Shown one piece after another: positions 5,476 through 13,557 of a stretch of DNA of 33,598 nucleotides. Position 1 is the first letter of the stretch. Every line of letters starts with the position of its first letter. Origin of the DNA: an uncultured Gemmiger sp. GTDB lineage: Bacteria; Bacillota; Clostridia; Oscillospirales; Ruminococcaceae. Under the pieces are notes generated by a model that worked only from the letters and a program-made list of their open reading frames with translations, was not told the DNA's origin and searched no databases. The stretch is from contig CANRLV010000021.1 of NCBI GenBank assembly GCA_947631565.1, positions 1 to 33,598 on the forward strand, given 5' to 3'. The translations under genes and the position numbers were made by a program.

Positions 5476-6856
5476 TTGGGGGCGAAAACAGGGTGGCCCG
5501 CCACGACGGCGAGAACAGATAGTACCCCACCATACACAAAAGGCCAAAGCAGAACGAGACCGGGATGCTGGCCATCACCCAGGTGCCGTCGAACCAGCGG
5601 CTGATGAGCCATGCGCCGGGGATGCGCACCGCCCACAGCATGAGCAGGTTGACCGCCGTGGTGTAGCGCACGCGGCCCACGCCGTTGACGCAGTTGGTCA
5701 TGGCGCTGAAAGCGGCAAACACCCACTGCGAGAGCAGCAGCACCTGCACATAGCGCTGGGCGTAGTAGAGCACGGCCGGGTCCCGATTGAACAGCCGCAG
5801 CAGCGGCAGCTGGAACTGCAGCATGAGCAGACCGCAGGCCAGCGTGATGGCGCCGGAGGCCAGCGGGATACGCAGCGCGCCGCGGCGCAGGCGTTCCCTG
5901 TCCCCGGCGCCGAAGTTCTGCCCCGCAAAGGTAAGCGCCGCGCCGGACAGCGCGTTGACCGCGACGTTGGTCAGGTTGGTGACGCGCCCGCCCACCGAGG
6001 TCGCGGCCATGAACACCGCGCCCTGCGCGTTGATAAAGGTCTGCATGGCCAGGTGCCCGAAAGAGAACAGCGAGGAGTTGAGCCCGATGGGCAGCCCCAA
6101 CCGCACGATGCGCCCCAGCTCCCGCCAATCACACCGCCCGGGCAGCACCGGGAAGCCGAGCTCCGGGGACCTTTTGCGCAGGTACAGGATGCTGATGCCC
6201 CACGAGAGCATCATGGCGGCGGCGGTGGCCAACGCCACGCCGCCCACGCCCCAGCCCAGCCACGCCGTAAAAACGAGGTCGAGCGTGATGTTGGTGATGC
6301 AGGACACGACCAGGAACCACAGCGAGGCCTGGCTGTCGCCCATGCCGCGCAGGATGCCGGCGTTCATGTTGTAGCCGATGTTGCCCAGCGTACCGCAGAA
6401 CACAAGGCGAGTATACAGCACCGCCTGGGCGAAGGTATCGGCCGGGGCCTGCATGAAACGCAGGATGGCCGGCGCGCACAAAATGCCCAGGATCCCCACC
6501 GGGACACCGCATAAGTAGACAAAAAAGACCGATGTATGGCAAAGCCGACCGACCCGTTCGTCGTTCCCGGCGCCGACGCACTGGCTGACCAGGATGGACA
6601 CGCCCTTGCCGATGCCCAAAAACACGCAGAGCACCACCTCGACAGGCTGTGAGCTGGTGCCCACGGCGGCCAGTGCCGCGGTCGAGCACCAGCGGCCGAT
6701 AACGAGCGTGTCGACGGTGGTATAGAGCTGCTGCAGAACATCGCCCAGAATGATGGGCAGGGCGAACAGCAGCACGCCCCGCACGATGGGGCCGGCGGTC
6801 ATATCGACCTTGCCGCTGTGCGGGTGGTGGTAAGAGGTCAACTGGTGGTGGTACAT
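5468..6856 (-). CDS. MATE family efflux transporter
   Basis: A 462-residue integral membrane protein of the multidrug and toxin extrusion family, expected to have 12 helices and to export organic cations or drugs by Na+ or H+ antiport. Typical family features include LLFALPIILGDVLQQLY in helix 1, the repeat-half similarity beginning at VRLGLPIGLNSSLFSFG, and ILRGMGDS, a common MATE loop. The frame is open farther upstream, but ATG at 6856 is preferred: it has GGGAG upstream and gives a normal-length N-terminus. It is read from a good promoter 97-125 bp upstream. The substrate cannot be predicted. Confidence 0.9.
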   Translation of the reverse strand: MYHHQLTSYHHPHSGKVDMTAGPIVRGVLLFALPIILGDVLQQLYTTVDTLVIGRWCSTAALAAVGTSSQPVEVVLCVFLGIGKGVSILVSQCVGAGNDERVGRLCHTSVFFVYLCGVPVGILGILCAPAILRFMQAPADTFAQAVLYTRLVFCGTLGNIGYNMNAGILRGMGDSQASLWFLVVSCITNITLDLVFTAWLGWGVGGVALATAAAMMLSWGISILYLRKRSPELGFPVLPGRCDWRELGRIVRLGLPIGLNSSLFSFGHLAMQTFINAQGAVFMAATSVGGRVTNLTNVAVNALSGAALTFAGQNFGAGDRERLRRGALRIPLASGAITLACGLLMLQFQLPLLRLFNRDPAVLYYAQRYVQVLLLSQWVFAAFSAMTNCVNGVGRVRYTTAVNLLMLWAVRIPGAWLISRWFDGTWVMASIPVSFCFGLLCMVGYYLFSPSWRATLFSPPNA

Positions 6857-6952
6857 GATGCGTGGGTCTCCCGGGCTGTGGTGGGGCTGCGGGGGGCGGG
6901 GCAGCTGCCGCGAAAGGCGGCCCGGCTGCCGGGCCCCGGATATGCCACCGGT

Positions 6953-6981
6953 ATTATAGGCCCACAATGCCGCAAATGCAA
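6953..6981 (-). promoter_or_regulatory. Promoter of the MATE transporter
   Basis: -35 TTGCAT (6976-6981), 17-bp spacer, consensus -10 TATAAT (6953-6958). The roughly 90-nt leader contains a G+C-rich hairpin around 6920-6940. Confidence 0.75.
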
Positions 6982-7055
6982 GACGGTTTTCCCGTTTTTT
7001 TACAGGTTCCCCGCACCGGAACAGGAATGTACGCCATAGCCGTGAAACGCACACA

Positions 7056-7096
7056 AAAACACCCTGCCGTCCGCTGTGCCGGAGGCAGGGCGTTTT
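7056..7096 (-). terminator. Terminator of the NimA-like gene
   Basis: AAAACACCCTGCC (7056-7068) pairs with GGCAGGGCGTTTT (7084-7096) with one mismatch; on the minus strand the hairpin is followed by GTTTTTGTG. It lies just after the stop at 7110. Confidence 0.75.
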
Positions 7097-7109
7097 CATC
7101 TTCTCTTTT

Positions 7110-7610
7110 TTACCGCGCCGCGGCCAGCTCTTTCGCTTCCTTGCCGGTCATATGCTCGATGCGCAGGCGCACCATGCACAGCGCGGGCAGTTCTTTTTCA
7201 ATGAAATGCGCGCGGTTCTCGGCGCTGTCGGCAGGGTGGTACTTGACGCCCAGCGCCTCGATGGCGGCGCGCACCTCGTCCGCCTGCTGTACTATTTCCG
7301 CCCGGCCAAAGGCGATGACGCTGCGGAAATACGTCGTATATTCCGCCGGCACGACCTCGTCCCTGTCGATGACGCAGAAAGACACCCTGTCACAGCTGCG
7401 GATGGCATCCAGCTTGTGCCCGGTCTTAGCGCAGTGGAAGTAGAGGCAGCCGTCCGCGTACACATAGCTCAGTGGTACCGCATACGGCCAGCCGCCGTCC
7501 CCCAGCACCGCCAGCACACCGGCGGTGCTGCGCTGTAATATTTCCCGGCAGGCTTCCTCCGGCAGCTGCTGCCGGGCCCGCCGCATGGGGCGGAAGGATA
7601 CGGTCTCCAT
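7110..7610 (-). CDS. Pyridoxamine 5'-phosphate oxidase-family flavoprotein (NimA-like)
   Basis: A 166-residue protein of the split-barrel FMN-binding family, most like the 5-nitroimidazole reductase (NimA) and general-stress branch rather than true PdxH. Conserved elements are MRRARQQLPEE at the N-terminus, LAVLGDGGWPYAVPLSYVY (the FMN-binding strand), YFHCAKTGHKLD and a C-terminal KEA tail. Such proteins bind FMN or heme and reduce small nitro or other compounds; the actual substrate is unknown. AAAGGAG lies about eight bases before the ATG. It has its own terminator and follows the lipoyl/dehydratase operon after a large hairpin. Confidence 0.85.
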   Translation of the reverse strand: METVSFRPMRRARQQLPEEACREILQRSTAGVLAVLGDGGWPYAVPLSYVYADGCLYFHCAKTGHKLDAIRSCDRVSFCVIDRDEVVPAEYTTYFRSVIAFGRAEIVQQADEVRAAIEALGVKYHPADSAENRAHFIEKELPALCMVRLRIEHMTGKEAKELAAAR

Positions 7611-7645
7611 GAAAAAGCTCCTTTCCGGGGATCCGTCACCCGGTC

Positions 7646-7680
7646 ACGGCTGCGTGGGTACCGTGGTACCGCGCAGCCGT
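7646..7680. terminator. Hairpin at the end of the lipoyl/dehydratase operon
   Basis: ACGGCTGCG (7646-7654) pairs with CGCAGCCGT (7672-7680) and two GGTACC units pair inside. It lies right after the activator gene stop. The T-rich tail is on the plus side (TTTTCTTCTTT), so in the minus direction it may act as a weak terminator or a 3' stabiliser. Confidence 0.55.
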
Positions 7681-7688
7681 TTTCTTCT

Positions 7689-8429
7689 TTACACGCAGTT
7701 CAGCGCACAGCCCAACGCAGACAGGTATTTCCCGTACGGCCCCACCGTACATTTCAGGCCCAGAACCTCCCCGGCCAGCGCATCCAGCCCTTGAATCCCG
7801 GTCAGGCCGCCGGTCAGCAGCAGATCCTCGCGGACATATACCTTCCCCAGCAGGCTTTTCGCCTGCAGCAGTATCTGGCACAGAACCGCTTTTATGATCT
7901 CCTGCGCCGGCACATTTGCCGCGACCAGCTCCACGATCTCGGTCTGGGCAAACACCGCACAGGCGGACGACAGGCGCAGATCCGAGCGCTGGCCCGCCAA
8001 ATCGATGTCCGCAAAATCCATTTCCAGCAGGTTCAGGGTGTTTTTCAAAAACATCCCGCTCCCGGCGGCGCACCGGTCATTGAGGAAAAATTCTTTCAGC
8101 TTGCCGTTTTCCTGGATGATCAGCTTTGTGTCCTGCCCGCCGATGTCCAGCACCGTATGCCGGTCCGGGCAGATAAAATGGACCCCTGCCGCCAGGGCGC
8201 TCAATTCATTCATCGATCTTGCCGCCACGGCAGCATTTGCCTTGCCGTACCCGCAGGAAACGCACGAAAAATCACCCTTTTCCTGCCGCAGTGCCGCAAG
8301 CTTGCCCGCAAAATATTCTTTCTGCCTGACCGGCGTCTTTTCGCAGAAGCATTCCTCGATCCGGCCCCGTTCGGAAAGCAGGCAGTATTTTGTATAGGTG
8401 GAGCCGACGTCGATCCCTAATCTGCGCAT
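7689..8429 (-). CDS. 2-hydroxyacyl-CoA dehydratase-type activator ATPase (HgdC-like)
   Basis: A 246-residue ASKHA-fold ATPase of the BadF/BadG/BcrA/HgdC family. Homodimers hold one [4Fe-4S] cluster at the interface and use ATP hydrolysis to send one very low-potential electron to the partner enzyme. Visible features: DVGSTYTKYC phosphate loop (7-16), LDIGGQDTK (94-102), and cluster cysteines C120 (NDRCAAGSG) and C157 (SSACAVFAQTE), which match the two cluster-binding positions of the family. LLTGGL near the C-terminus completes the ATP site. The ATG overlaps the upstream gene by 13 bases. It is the last gene of the six-gene operon and its natural partners are the two preceding subunits. Confidence 0.92.
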   Translation of the reverse strand: MRRLGIDVGSTYTKYCLLSERGRIEECFCEKTPVRQKEYFAGKLAALRQEKGDFSCVSCGYGKANAAVAARSMNELSALAAGVHFICPDRHTVLDIGGQDTKLIIQENGKLKEFFLNDRCAAGSGMFLKNTLNLLEMDFADIDLAGQRSDLRLSSACAVFAQTEIVELVAANVPAQEIIKAVLCQILLQAKSLLGKVYVREDLLLTGGLTGIQGLDALAGEVLGLKCTVGPYGKYLSALGCALNCV

Positions 8430-9565
8430 ATGACTTCTTTCATCAAATCAACCTTCTCCAGGGCGGTCTTCTCGTCCAGGAAGGTCCTGTCGATCATATC
8501 GATCTCGATCTCTGCTTTCGGGATGCCGATATTTTTGGCCGAGACAAAATCACATTTGCAGCTCTTGTTGCGGAGCACCACGGCACCTTTGGCGCCGGAT
8601 GCTTCGATAAGCGCTTTCAGGCGCCGGTTCCGGGTCTCCTGCGATAAATTGAGGAAGGTATCATTGTACGCGTTGAACAGGCAGGTGAACGGGTCGCTGC
8701 CGGTATAATCCAGGCTCCACCATGTGATGTAGTTGGCGCCCACGAGCCGGCAGCCCGTCAGCACAGACGGCAGATATCGATCCGGGTGATACCAAAGCGG
8801 ATATCCGACCCAGAACAGCGGGATGAGGTCTTTGTCCGCGGCCGGCATCGCGCGCAGGCTTTCCTCCATCACGGCATACAGCTCCGCCGTCTCGGGCTTG
8901 CAGCGTGCCGTGATCAAAAAATTGATGTCGTCAAACAGAGCTGTGGGCACGATCTGCTTGTCCTTCAAGTGTGCGATCACGGCATTCCACGCTTTTACGC
9001 TGTTGGCACTGTTGGCGATCAGCTCCGCAAGGCGGTCCATATCCAGCGTATTCCCGCTCAGCGCTTCCAGTTCCGCGATCAGGCGCTTGTGCTGTTCGGT
9101 CACATAGCGGCAGGCCGCATCCCGGTCCGCAGCGTCGCCGGGATAATCCAGCACGATGAGCTGCACATGATACCGCTCGGCCAAAATGCTCCACCAGCCG
9201 GGCAAGGTGTTGCACTGGTTGTTCGTCGCAATGAGGATGTCCGGTCTGGGCGGCGTGCCCCGCGGCCCTTCCTCCAGCTCCAGGCAGCCCTGGATACAGC
9301 AGGAATACGAGCAGCAATCCCTGCAAAGACCGGTCTCCTCGCTCTTTTCGAGCAGGGACTGCTCCATATCGCTGGCGGCGATCACGGCCGCATAGCTTTC
9401 GGGGTAATAATAGGCAATGTCCAGCGCTTCCAGGATCTCGACCGGGGTAAAGGCCGTCACCCAGGCGACCTTTTTGTCCGGGCGTTTTCCCTTGGCGTAC
9501 TTGGAGAAATACCGGTAATACTCCAGCATCAATCTGGCCTGGAGCTTGGCGATCGTCTGTGCCAT
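8417..9565 (-). CDS. 2-hydroxyacyl-CoA dehydratase-family subunit (HgdB-like), Cys-rich N-terminus
   Basis: A 382-residue member of the HgdB/FldC/BcrC and double-cubane family of [4Fe-4S] enzymes activated by HgdC-type ATPases. Expected cluster ligands include C118 (NNQCNT) and C336 (NKSCKCD, the common SCK motif). The N-terminal part has an unusually dense group, C81, C84, C85, C89, C90 and C94, within 14 residues, which could hold an extra metal site. AGGAG lies eight bases before the ATG. It is eleven bases from the preceding subunit gene and overlaps the activator gene. No CoA-transferase or acyl-CoA dehydrogenase is nearby, so classical 2-hydroxyacid fermentation is not indicated. The true substrate is unknown; the lipoyl genes upstream suggest a thiol or lipoyl partner. 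Confidence 0.85.
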   Translation of the reverse strand: MAQTIAKLQARLMLEYYRYFSKYAKGKRPDKKVAWVTAFTPVEILEALDIAYYYPESYAAVIAASDMEQSLLEKSEETGLCRDCCSYSCCIQGCLELEEGPRGTPPRPDILIATNNQCNTLPGWWSILAERYHVQLIVLDYPGDAADRDAACRYVTEQHKRLIAELEALSGNTLDMDRLAELIANSANSVKAWNAVIAHLKDKQIVPTALFDDINFLITARCKPETAELYAVMEESLRAMPAADKDLIPLFWVGYPLWYHPDRYLPSVLTGCRLVGANYITWWSLDYTGSDPFTCLFNAYNDTFLNLSQETRNRRLKALIEASGAKGAVVLRNKSCKCDFVSAKNIGIPKAEIEIDMIDRTFLDEKTALEKVDLMKEVICAD

Positions 9566-9576
9566 AACAACATCTC

Positions 9577-10518
9577 CTACAGCATATCCGCAAAAGCCTC
9601 AGCCTGCAAAGCGACCTTGCGGCTGTCCTCTGAGTGGAGCAGGCTCAGTTTTAGAACGGGGATATTTTCTTCCTCCAGCCGCCTGCGGTACACGGAATAG
9701 AGGTACTCATACGGCTCGCAGTATTTCTGCATCACCATGATGACGCCCTGCACGTTTTTGCGCCGCATTTCGTCAAGGTCGGCATCAAGGATCCCCGCAA
9801 AGCAGTTCTGCGTCGGCGAGGGCTTGCGCCGCAGGATGGCTTCGGCAATATTTCGGTAAAGGTCCCCTTCGGTCGCCGTTGGCGGCGCACTGCCCAGCCG
9901 CCCCGATTCCGGCAGGTCGTCCCCCACGATCTTCAGGCCGGCATTTTCGATCAGCTCTGCCACCGTCGGGTTGGCGAGAAAGGACCCGACCAGAAAGACC
10001 CGTTTGCCGTCCTTTCGCCCGGTCTTCAGCGCGGTCTTCAGCTCCTGCCGGTACAGCGGCCGGCGCAGATTCTCATGGATGTCGGAGAGGTAGTCAAAAT
10101 AATCGACCGCGGCCAGATCGTCATACCGTTCCCGGATCGCGGCGTTGCGCCGATTCACCGCCTCGGTCCGTTCCCGGATATCCCGGAGCGTGACATGGTA
10201 ATGGTCCTCCACCGCCTGCCGGTAGCGCCGGATCTCCCCCGCAAAGAAATCGACGGCCGCCGCATCCGTTCGTGCCGGGACATGGAGCCGAAAAAGGAAT
10301 TTCCCGCTTTCTTCGAGATAGCTGGCCATCGTGCGGCAGCTGTCACAGGACTTGGGGAACACCGCACCGTCAATGCCGCTGTCATTTGCCGCCTGCGACA
10401 GAAAATCCGACGCATATCCGCAGAATGCCGCGATATTGCGCTCCCCCGGATAGTGCGTGAAGCGCACCGTATCACAGATCTGCTCCGGTATGAACCCGGA
10501 CATCGACAGGATATTCAT
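9577..10518 (-). CDS. 2-hydroxyacyl-CoA dehydratase-family subunit (HgdA/HgdB-like)
   Basis: A 313-residue second subunit of the same FeS family. Likely cluster-binding cysteines are C58 and C61 (PKSCDSCRT), C33 (AFCGY) and the C-terminal QKYCEPYEYLY, the counterpart of the family's conserved KFCDP segment. With the 382-residue neighbour it would form the usual heterodimer, each subunit with its own cluster. ATG at 10518 is chosen over an in-frame ATG seven codons upstream because GGAGG sits six bases before it, and its ATGA overlap with the lipoate ligase stop shows translational coupling. Reaction unknown. Confidence 0.85.
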   Translation of the reverse strand: MNILSMSGFIPEQICDTVRFTHYPGERNIAAFCGYASDFLSQAANDSGIDGAVFPKSCDSCRTMASYLEESGKFLFRLHVPARTDAAAVDFFAGEIRRYRQAVEDHYHVTLRDIRERTEAVNRRNAAIRERYDDLAAVDYFDYLSDIHENLRRPLYRQELKTALKTGRKDGKRVFLVGSFLANPTVAELIENAGLKIVGDDLPESGRLGSAPPTATEGDLYRNIAEAILRRKPSPTQNCFAGILDADLDEMRRKNVQGVIMVMQKYCEPYEYLYSVYRRRLEEENIPVLKLSLLHSEDSRKVALQAEAFADML

Positions 10519-11222
10519 TCCAAACCTCCATAGATCCATGCATGGCTTTGATAAAACTGCGTCAGCTGCCGGACAGTCCCGGCCGGCAGTTCTTCTTCCA
10601 GCGCCTCCGCGCCGTAAAGGACCAGCATATCCTTTGCGAGACGCTCCACGGCAAGACCGGGAACATACTCCGCCAGATTGGCCACCCGCGACCGCACGCT
10701 CTGGATATGGTTGCGGTCCAGCTTTTCGGGCGGCGGCGTCAGGAACCTTTCCATGGCAGAAAGATCCGTGTTCACCAGGAACGTACCGTGCCGGCAGCTG
10801 ACGCCGCCGCTTATGTATTGCGCGCTCCCGCTGACCTTTTTCCCGTCCACCGTAATATCGTTGCGCCCGTTATACTGCGCCGCCAATCCGTATCGGCCAA
10901 GGACCGCACAGAGCCGATCATAATATTCGCGGTCATCCTGCGCTTCCGCCCGGCAGAGGATGGAATAATTCAGGTTGCCCCGGTCATGCCAGACTGCGCC
11001 GCCGCCGGAGCGCCTGCGCGCAGGCTTGCCCCCGGATCTGAGCAGCTCCGAAAGCCGGCATTCAGCAGCGATATCCTGATTTTTGCCGATCACAACGGTC
11101 CTGTCATTCTGCCACAGGTACAAGATCGCCGTGTCTCCGCACACATATGGGAACAGCGCCTGCTCCACCGCAAGGTTCCGGTATGGGTCGAACGATCGGC
11201 CGATATAGTATTTATACCGCAT
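10515..11222 (-). CDS. lplA: Lipoate-protein ligase A family protein
   Basis: A 235-residue member of the LplA/LipM family that attaches lipoate (via lipoyl-AMP) or octanoate to a lysine of a carrier protein. Diagnostic features are RRRSGGGAVWHD (70-80) followed by GNLNYSI (82-88) and the VDGKKVSGSAQY stretch with the catalytic lysine. It lacks the long C-terminal accessory domain of E. coli LplA, as many short ligases and transferases do. It overlaps the dihydrolipoyl dehydrogenase gene at its start. The obvious substrate is the GcvH-like protein encoded two genes upstream. Confidence 0.92.
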   Translation of the reverse strand: MRYKYYIGRSFDPYRNLAVEQALFPYVCGDTAILYLWQNDRTVVIGKNQDIAAECRLSELLRSGGKPARRRSGGGAVWHDRGNLNYSILCRAEAQDDREYYDRLCAVLGRYGLAAQYNGRNDITVDGKKVSGSAQYISGGVSCRHGTFLVNTDLSAMERFLTPPPEKLDRNHIQSVRSRVANLAEYVPGLAVERLAKDMLVLYGAEALEEELPAGTVRQLTQFYQSHAWIYGGLE

Positions 11223-12519
11223 GGTCCAGTGCCGTGGCGGCTGCCGTCAGGGCATCCGTCAACGCCTCCGCAAAGCTGGGGTGCGGCCGGGCGATCTTCA
11301 GCATATCCTCGACTGTAAGGCCGTTTGCGATCGCACCGCCCACCTCGGAAATCATATCCGTGGCCCGCCCGCACATAAGCTGTGCGCCCAGCACCCGGCG
11401 TGAGCCTTTTTCCGCGACCAGCTTTATAAAGCTCCTTTCGCCGCCCTCGATGAGCGTTCGGGCGTTCGCATACAGGGGCTGCCGCACGCAAACGGCATCC
11501 ATGCCGCGAAGCGCTGCTTCCTTTTCCGTAAGGCCCGTGCAGGCGATCTCCGGCGCCGTGTAGATGCACTGTGCCACCGGTCCGGCCGGCTGCGTTTTGT
11601 GATACCGGATATGGAATACGGCCCGTTTGGCCTGTTCCATCGCGGTATGGGCAAGCATCGGGCTGTTCGATGTACAGTCTCCGACGGCGTAAAGGCCGGG
11701 CGTTTGGGTCTGGCAGGCGTTATCGACCAGTATCCCTCCATCCTCCCCCTGTGAGAACAGCGAGAGGCTCTGCCCGGCAAGAACGGGCTTGCGACCCATA
11801 AGCGAAGCCACGACCTCGCCCTGCACAGCGTCCAGCGCGGCAGCATCGCAGCCGGGGTGGATCCTGACCCCACGTTTTTTTAAGTTTTGCGTAAGGCCGA
11901 TAGAAATATCCCGGTCCCATTTCCGCAGGATCCGTTCGCCGCGGATATACAGCGAGACCTGGCTGCCCAGCCCGTTGAAGATCTGCGCGAATTCCACAGC
12001 AGAAACGCCCCCGCCAACAATGGCGAGGGTCGCAGGGACCCTGGTAAGCGCCAAAACCTCATCGCTTACCAGCATATTTTCGCCGCGGCGCACGGCCCGC
12101 GACCCGGTCGCAAGGATCACGTTCCGCGCTTCGTAGTGTATGCCATTGCACAGGACCTGCCCCGCTCCGAGCAGGCTTGCTTCCCCGAAAACGAGTTCCA
12201 CGCCGCTTTCCGCAAGCCTCCGGTGCAGGCCGTCCCGCAGCTGCCCGATGACTTCCGTGTTCCTTTGTTGGGTCCGGGCAAAATCCAGCTTCGCATTTGA
12301 CAGGTCCAGACCGTATTCACCGGCCTGAAGGGCGTGCCGCCGCAGCTCCGACACATGGGCAAGGTATTTTGTCGGCACACAACCCACATTCAGGCAGGTC
12401 CCGCCCAGGCGGTCTTTTTCAAACTCAAAAAGGACCGCGGACAGCCCGTACCGGACGGCCTCCAGTGCGGCCGTATAGCCACCCGGACCGCCGCCGATCA
12501 CCGCCACATCGTACATCAT
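11212..12519 (-). CDS. lpdA: Dihydrolipoyl dehydrogenase (flavoprotein disulfide reductase)
   Basis: A 435-residue FAD- and NAD-dependent disulfide reductase that interconverts dihydrolipoyl and lipoyl groups. It shows GGGPGGYTA (9-17) for FAD, the redox disulfide GGTCLNVGCVPTK (C42 and C47), VGGGVSAVEFA for NAD, YAVGDC for FAD, and the C-terminal active-site segment HPSFAE of the dimer partner. It is slightly short for the family but complete. ATG at 12519 overlaps the gcvH-like stop (ATGA) and has AAGGA six bases upstream. No 2-oxoacid dehydrogenase E1/E2 or GcvP/GcvT genes lie nearby, so its lipoyl partner here should be the adjacent GcvH-like protein. Confidence 0.93.
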   Translation of the reverse strand: MMYDVAVIGGGPGGYTAALEAVRYGLSAVLFEFEKDRLGGTCLNVGCVPTKYLAHVSELRRHALQAGEYGLDLSNAKLDFARTQQRNTEVIGQLRDGLHRRLAESGVELVFGEASLLGAGQVLCNGIHYEARNVILATGSRAVRRGENMLVSDEVLALTRVPATLAIVGGGVSAVEFAQIFNGLGSQVSLYIRGERILRKWDRDISIGLTQNLKKRGVRIHPGCDAAALDAVQGEVVASLMGRKPVLAGQSLSLFSQGEDGGILVDNACQTQTPGLYAVGDCTSNSPMLAHTAMEQAKRAVFHIRYHKTQPAGPVAQCIYTAPEIACTGLTEKEAALRGMDAVCVRQPLYANARTLIEGGERSFIKLVAEKGSRRVLGAQLMCGRATDMISEVGGAIANGLTVEDMLKIARPHPSFAEALTDALTAAATALDHAV

Positions 12520-12887
12520 GCGCGGTCCTTCCCGCTTTCGTACGCGGCGCGGTCCATCAGCCCCTGTGCAAGCGTGGCATCGCCGACCCGAACCAGCCAG
12601 CACTCATAGGGTGCTTCCGCAAGCATTTCCGGGTCATCGACAGCCTCATCATTGACCGCCAGCACCTTCCCCGTCACCGGGGAGATCAGGTCCGAGACAG
12701 TTTTGATGCTCTCAACGTCACCAAATTTCTCTCCGGCCTCTAATCCCCCCCCGAGCTCCGGGAGGTTGATGAACATGACCGCCTTCAGTCTTTCCACCGC
12801 ATAAGCGCTCAAGCCCAGAAGAACATCGTTGCCGTCCGTTTTGACCCAGATATGGTCCTTGGAAAACAAATAACCGTCTGACTCCAT
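12516..12887 (-). CDS. gcvH: GcvH-like lipoyl carrier protein
   Basis: A 123-residue glycine-cleavage H-type protein. The lipoylation lysine is K62 in GDVESIKTVSDL, the usual ES-K-SD context, and the barrel-sandwich hybrid spans about 15-100. The ending ECWLVRV matches the H-protein C-terminal strand. ATG at 12887 has GAGG upstream. It is the first gene of a tightly coupled operon (lpdA, lplA, two HgdB-like subunits, activator), read from the promoter at 12927-12955. As no glycine decarboxylase or T-protein gene is in the window, it may be a dedicated carrier for the FeS enzyme rather than for glycine cleavage. Confidence 0.92.
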   Translation of the reverse strand: MESDGYLFSKDHIWVKTDGNDVLLGLSAYAVERLKAVMFINLPELGGGLEAGEKFGDVESIKTVSDLISPVTGKVLAVNDEAVDDPEMLAEAPYECWLVRVGDATLAQGLMDRAAYESGKDRA

Positions 12888-12926
12888 ATCGTACCTCGCT
12901 CTCCGTATCGGCCGTACAGCGTTTAA

Positions 12927-12955
12927 AGTATAGCATATCCGGGCGGACAATACAA
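12927..12955 (-). promoter_or_regulatory. Promoter of the lipoyl/dehydratase operon
   Basis: -35 TTGTAT (12950-12955), 17-bp spacer, -10 TATACT (12927-12932), about 40 bp before the gcvH-like ATG. No riboswitch-like structure fits in the short leader. Confidence 0.7.
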
Positions 12956-12987
12956 GGGCATTTCCTGACTTTTGTCGGCACGGCAAA

Positions 12988-13013
12988 CTCCCCGGCAAAG
13001 CTATGCCGGGGAG
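12988..13013 (-). terminator. Terminator of the cobalamin operon
   Basis: CTCCCCGGCA (12988-12997) pairs with TGCCGGGGAG (13004-13013), a perfect 10-bp stem with a 6-nt loop, followed on the minus strand by a short GTTTG. It lies just after the stop at 13033. Confidence 0.65.
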
Positions 13014-13032
13014 CCGGAGCATACAGTTTGTG

Positions 13033-13557
13033 TCAGTAGTTGCGGCTGACGAACTCGATCTCGTCCACGCCGGCCCGGGCATTGAGCCAAAGCGCCAGAT
13101 GGAAAAAGTACCCGGACAGCAGGTTGGCCATATCCAGCAGCGCCGGCGCGACCGGGCGGCCCTGCTGCGCGTGGCGGTAGAGCAGGCGCACCAGCGCCTT
13201 GGCGCGCACGCGCAGGATATGGGCAAGGCAGGCGGCCTCGCAGCCCTGGGTCAGCACGAAGCGCCGGCAGCGCTCACCGCAGGCGGCGCGCAGGCGCCCG
13301 ACCGCAGCCAGCAGGCGCTGCGTCTCGGCCGGCGCCGTTTTCAGCGCGGTGCGCAGGGCCGGGTTGAGGTGGTAGATCAGCTCGCACACCCACAGCAGCT
13401 CCGCCCGCAGGGCGGAATCTGTGACCTTGGCGCGCAGCAGCCCGGTCAGGCTGGCCATATCGTCGGTCATCAGCTCAAAGTCGCAGCGCAGGTCGGCGGC
13501 ATCGTCACACAAAAACGGGTATGCCTCGTAGGGGCTGCGATACAGTTTTTCCGTCAT
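13033..13557 (-). CDS. ATP:cob(I)alamin adenosyltransferase-like helical protein
   Basis: A 174-residue mostly helical protein. The C-terminal half (RVRAKALVRLLYRH, then LLDMANLLSGYFFHLALWLN) resembles the helix bundle of PduO/MMAB-type adenosyltransferases, where an R-x-K/E-R helix and a LNRLSDLLF-like helix build the active site. The usual N-terminal GDxGxT loop is not visible, so activity is uncertain. The ATG overlaps the stop of the Cys-rich gene (ATGA). Its place as third gene of a cobalamin-riboswitch operon supports a role in making or handling adenosylcobalamin. A non-catalytic cobalamin-binding relative is the alternative. Confidence 0.6.
   Translation of the reverse strand: MTEKLYRSPYEAYPFLCDDAADLRCDFELMTDDMASLTGLLRAKVTDSALRAELLWVCELIYHLNPALRTALKTAPAETQRLLAAVGRLRAACGERCRRFVLTQGCEAACLAHILRVRAKALVRLLYRHAQQGRPVAPALLDMANLLSGYFFHLALWLNARAGVDEIEFVSRNY

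Noticed and set aside
7646-7680. T-box-like TGGTACCGCG on the plus strand
   Set aside because: No plus-strand gene follows and there is no stem I or separate terminator; the motif is simply part of a hairpin at the end of a minus-strand operon. The true T-box is at valS.
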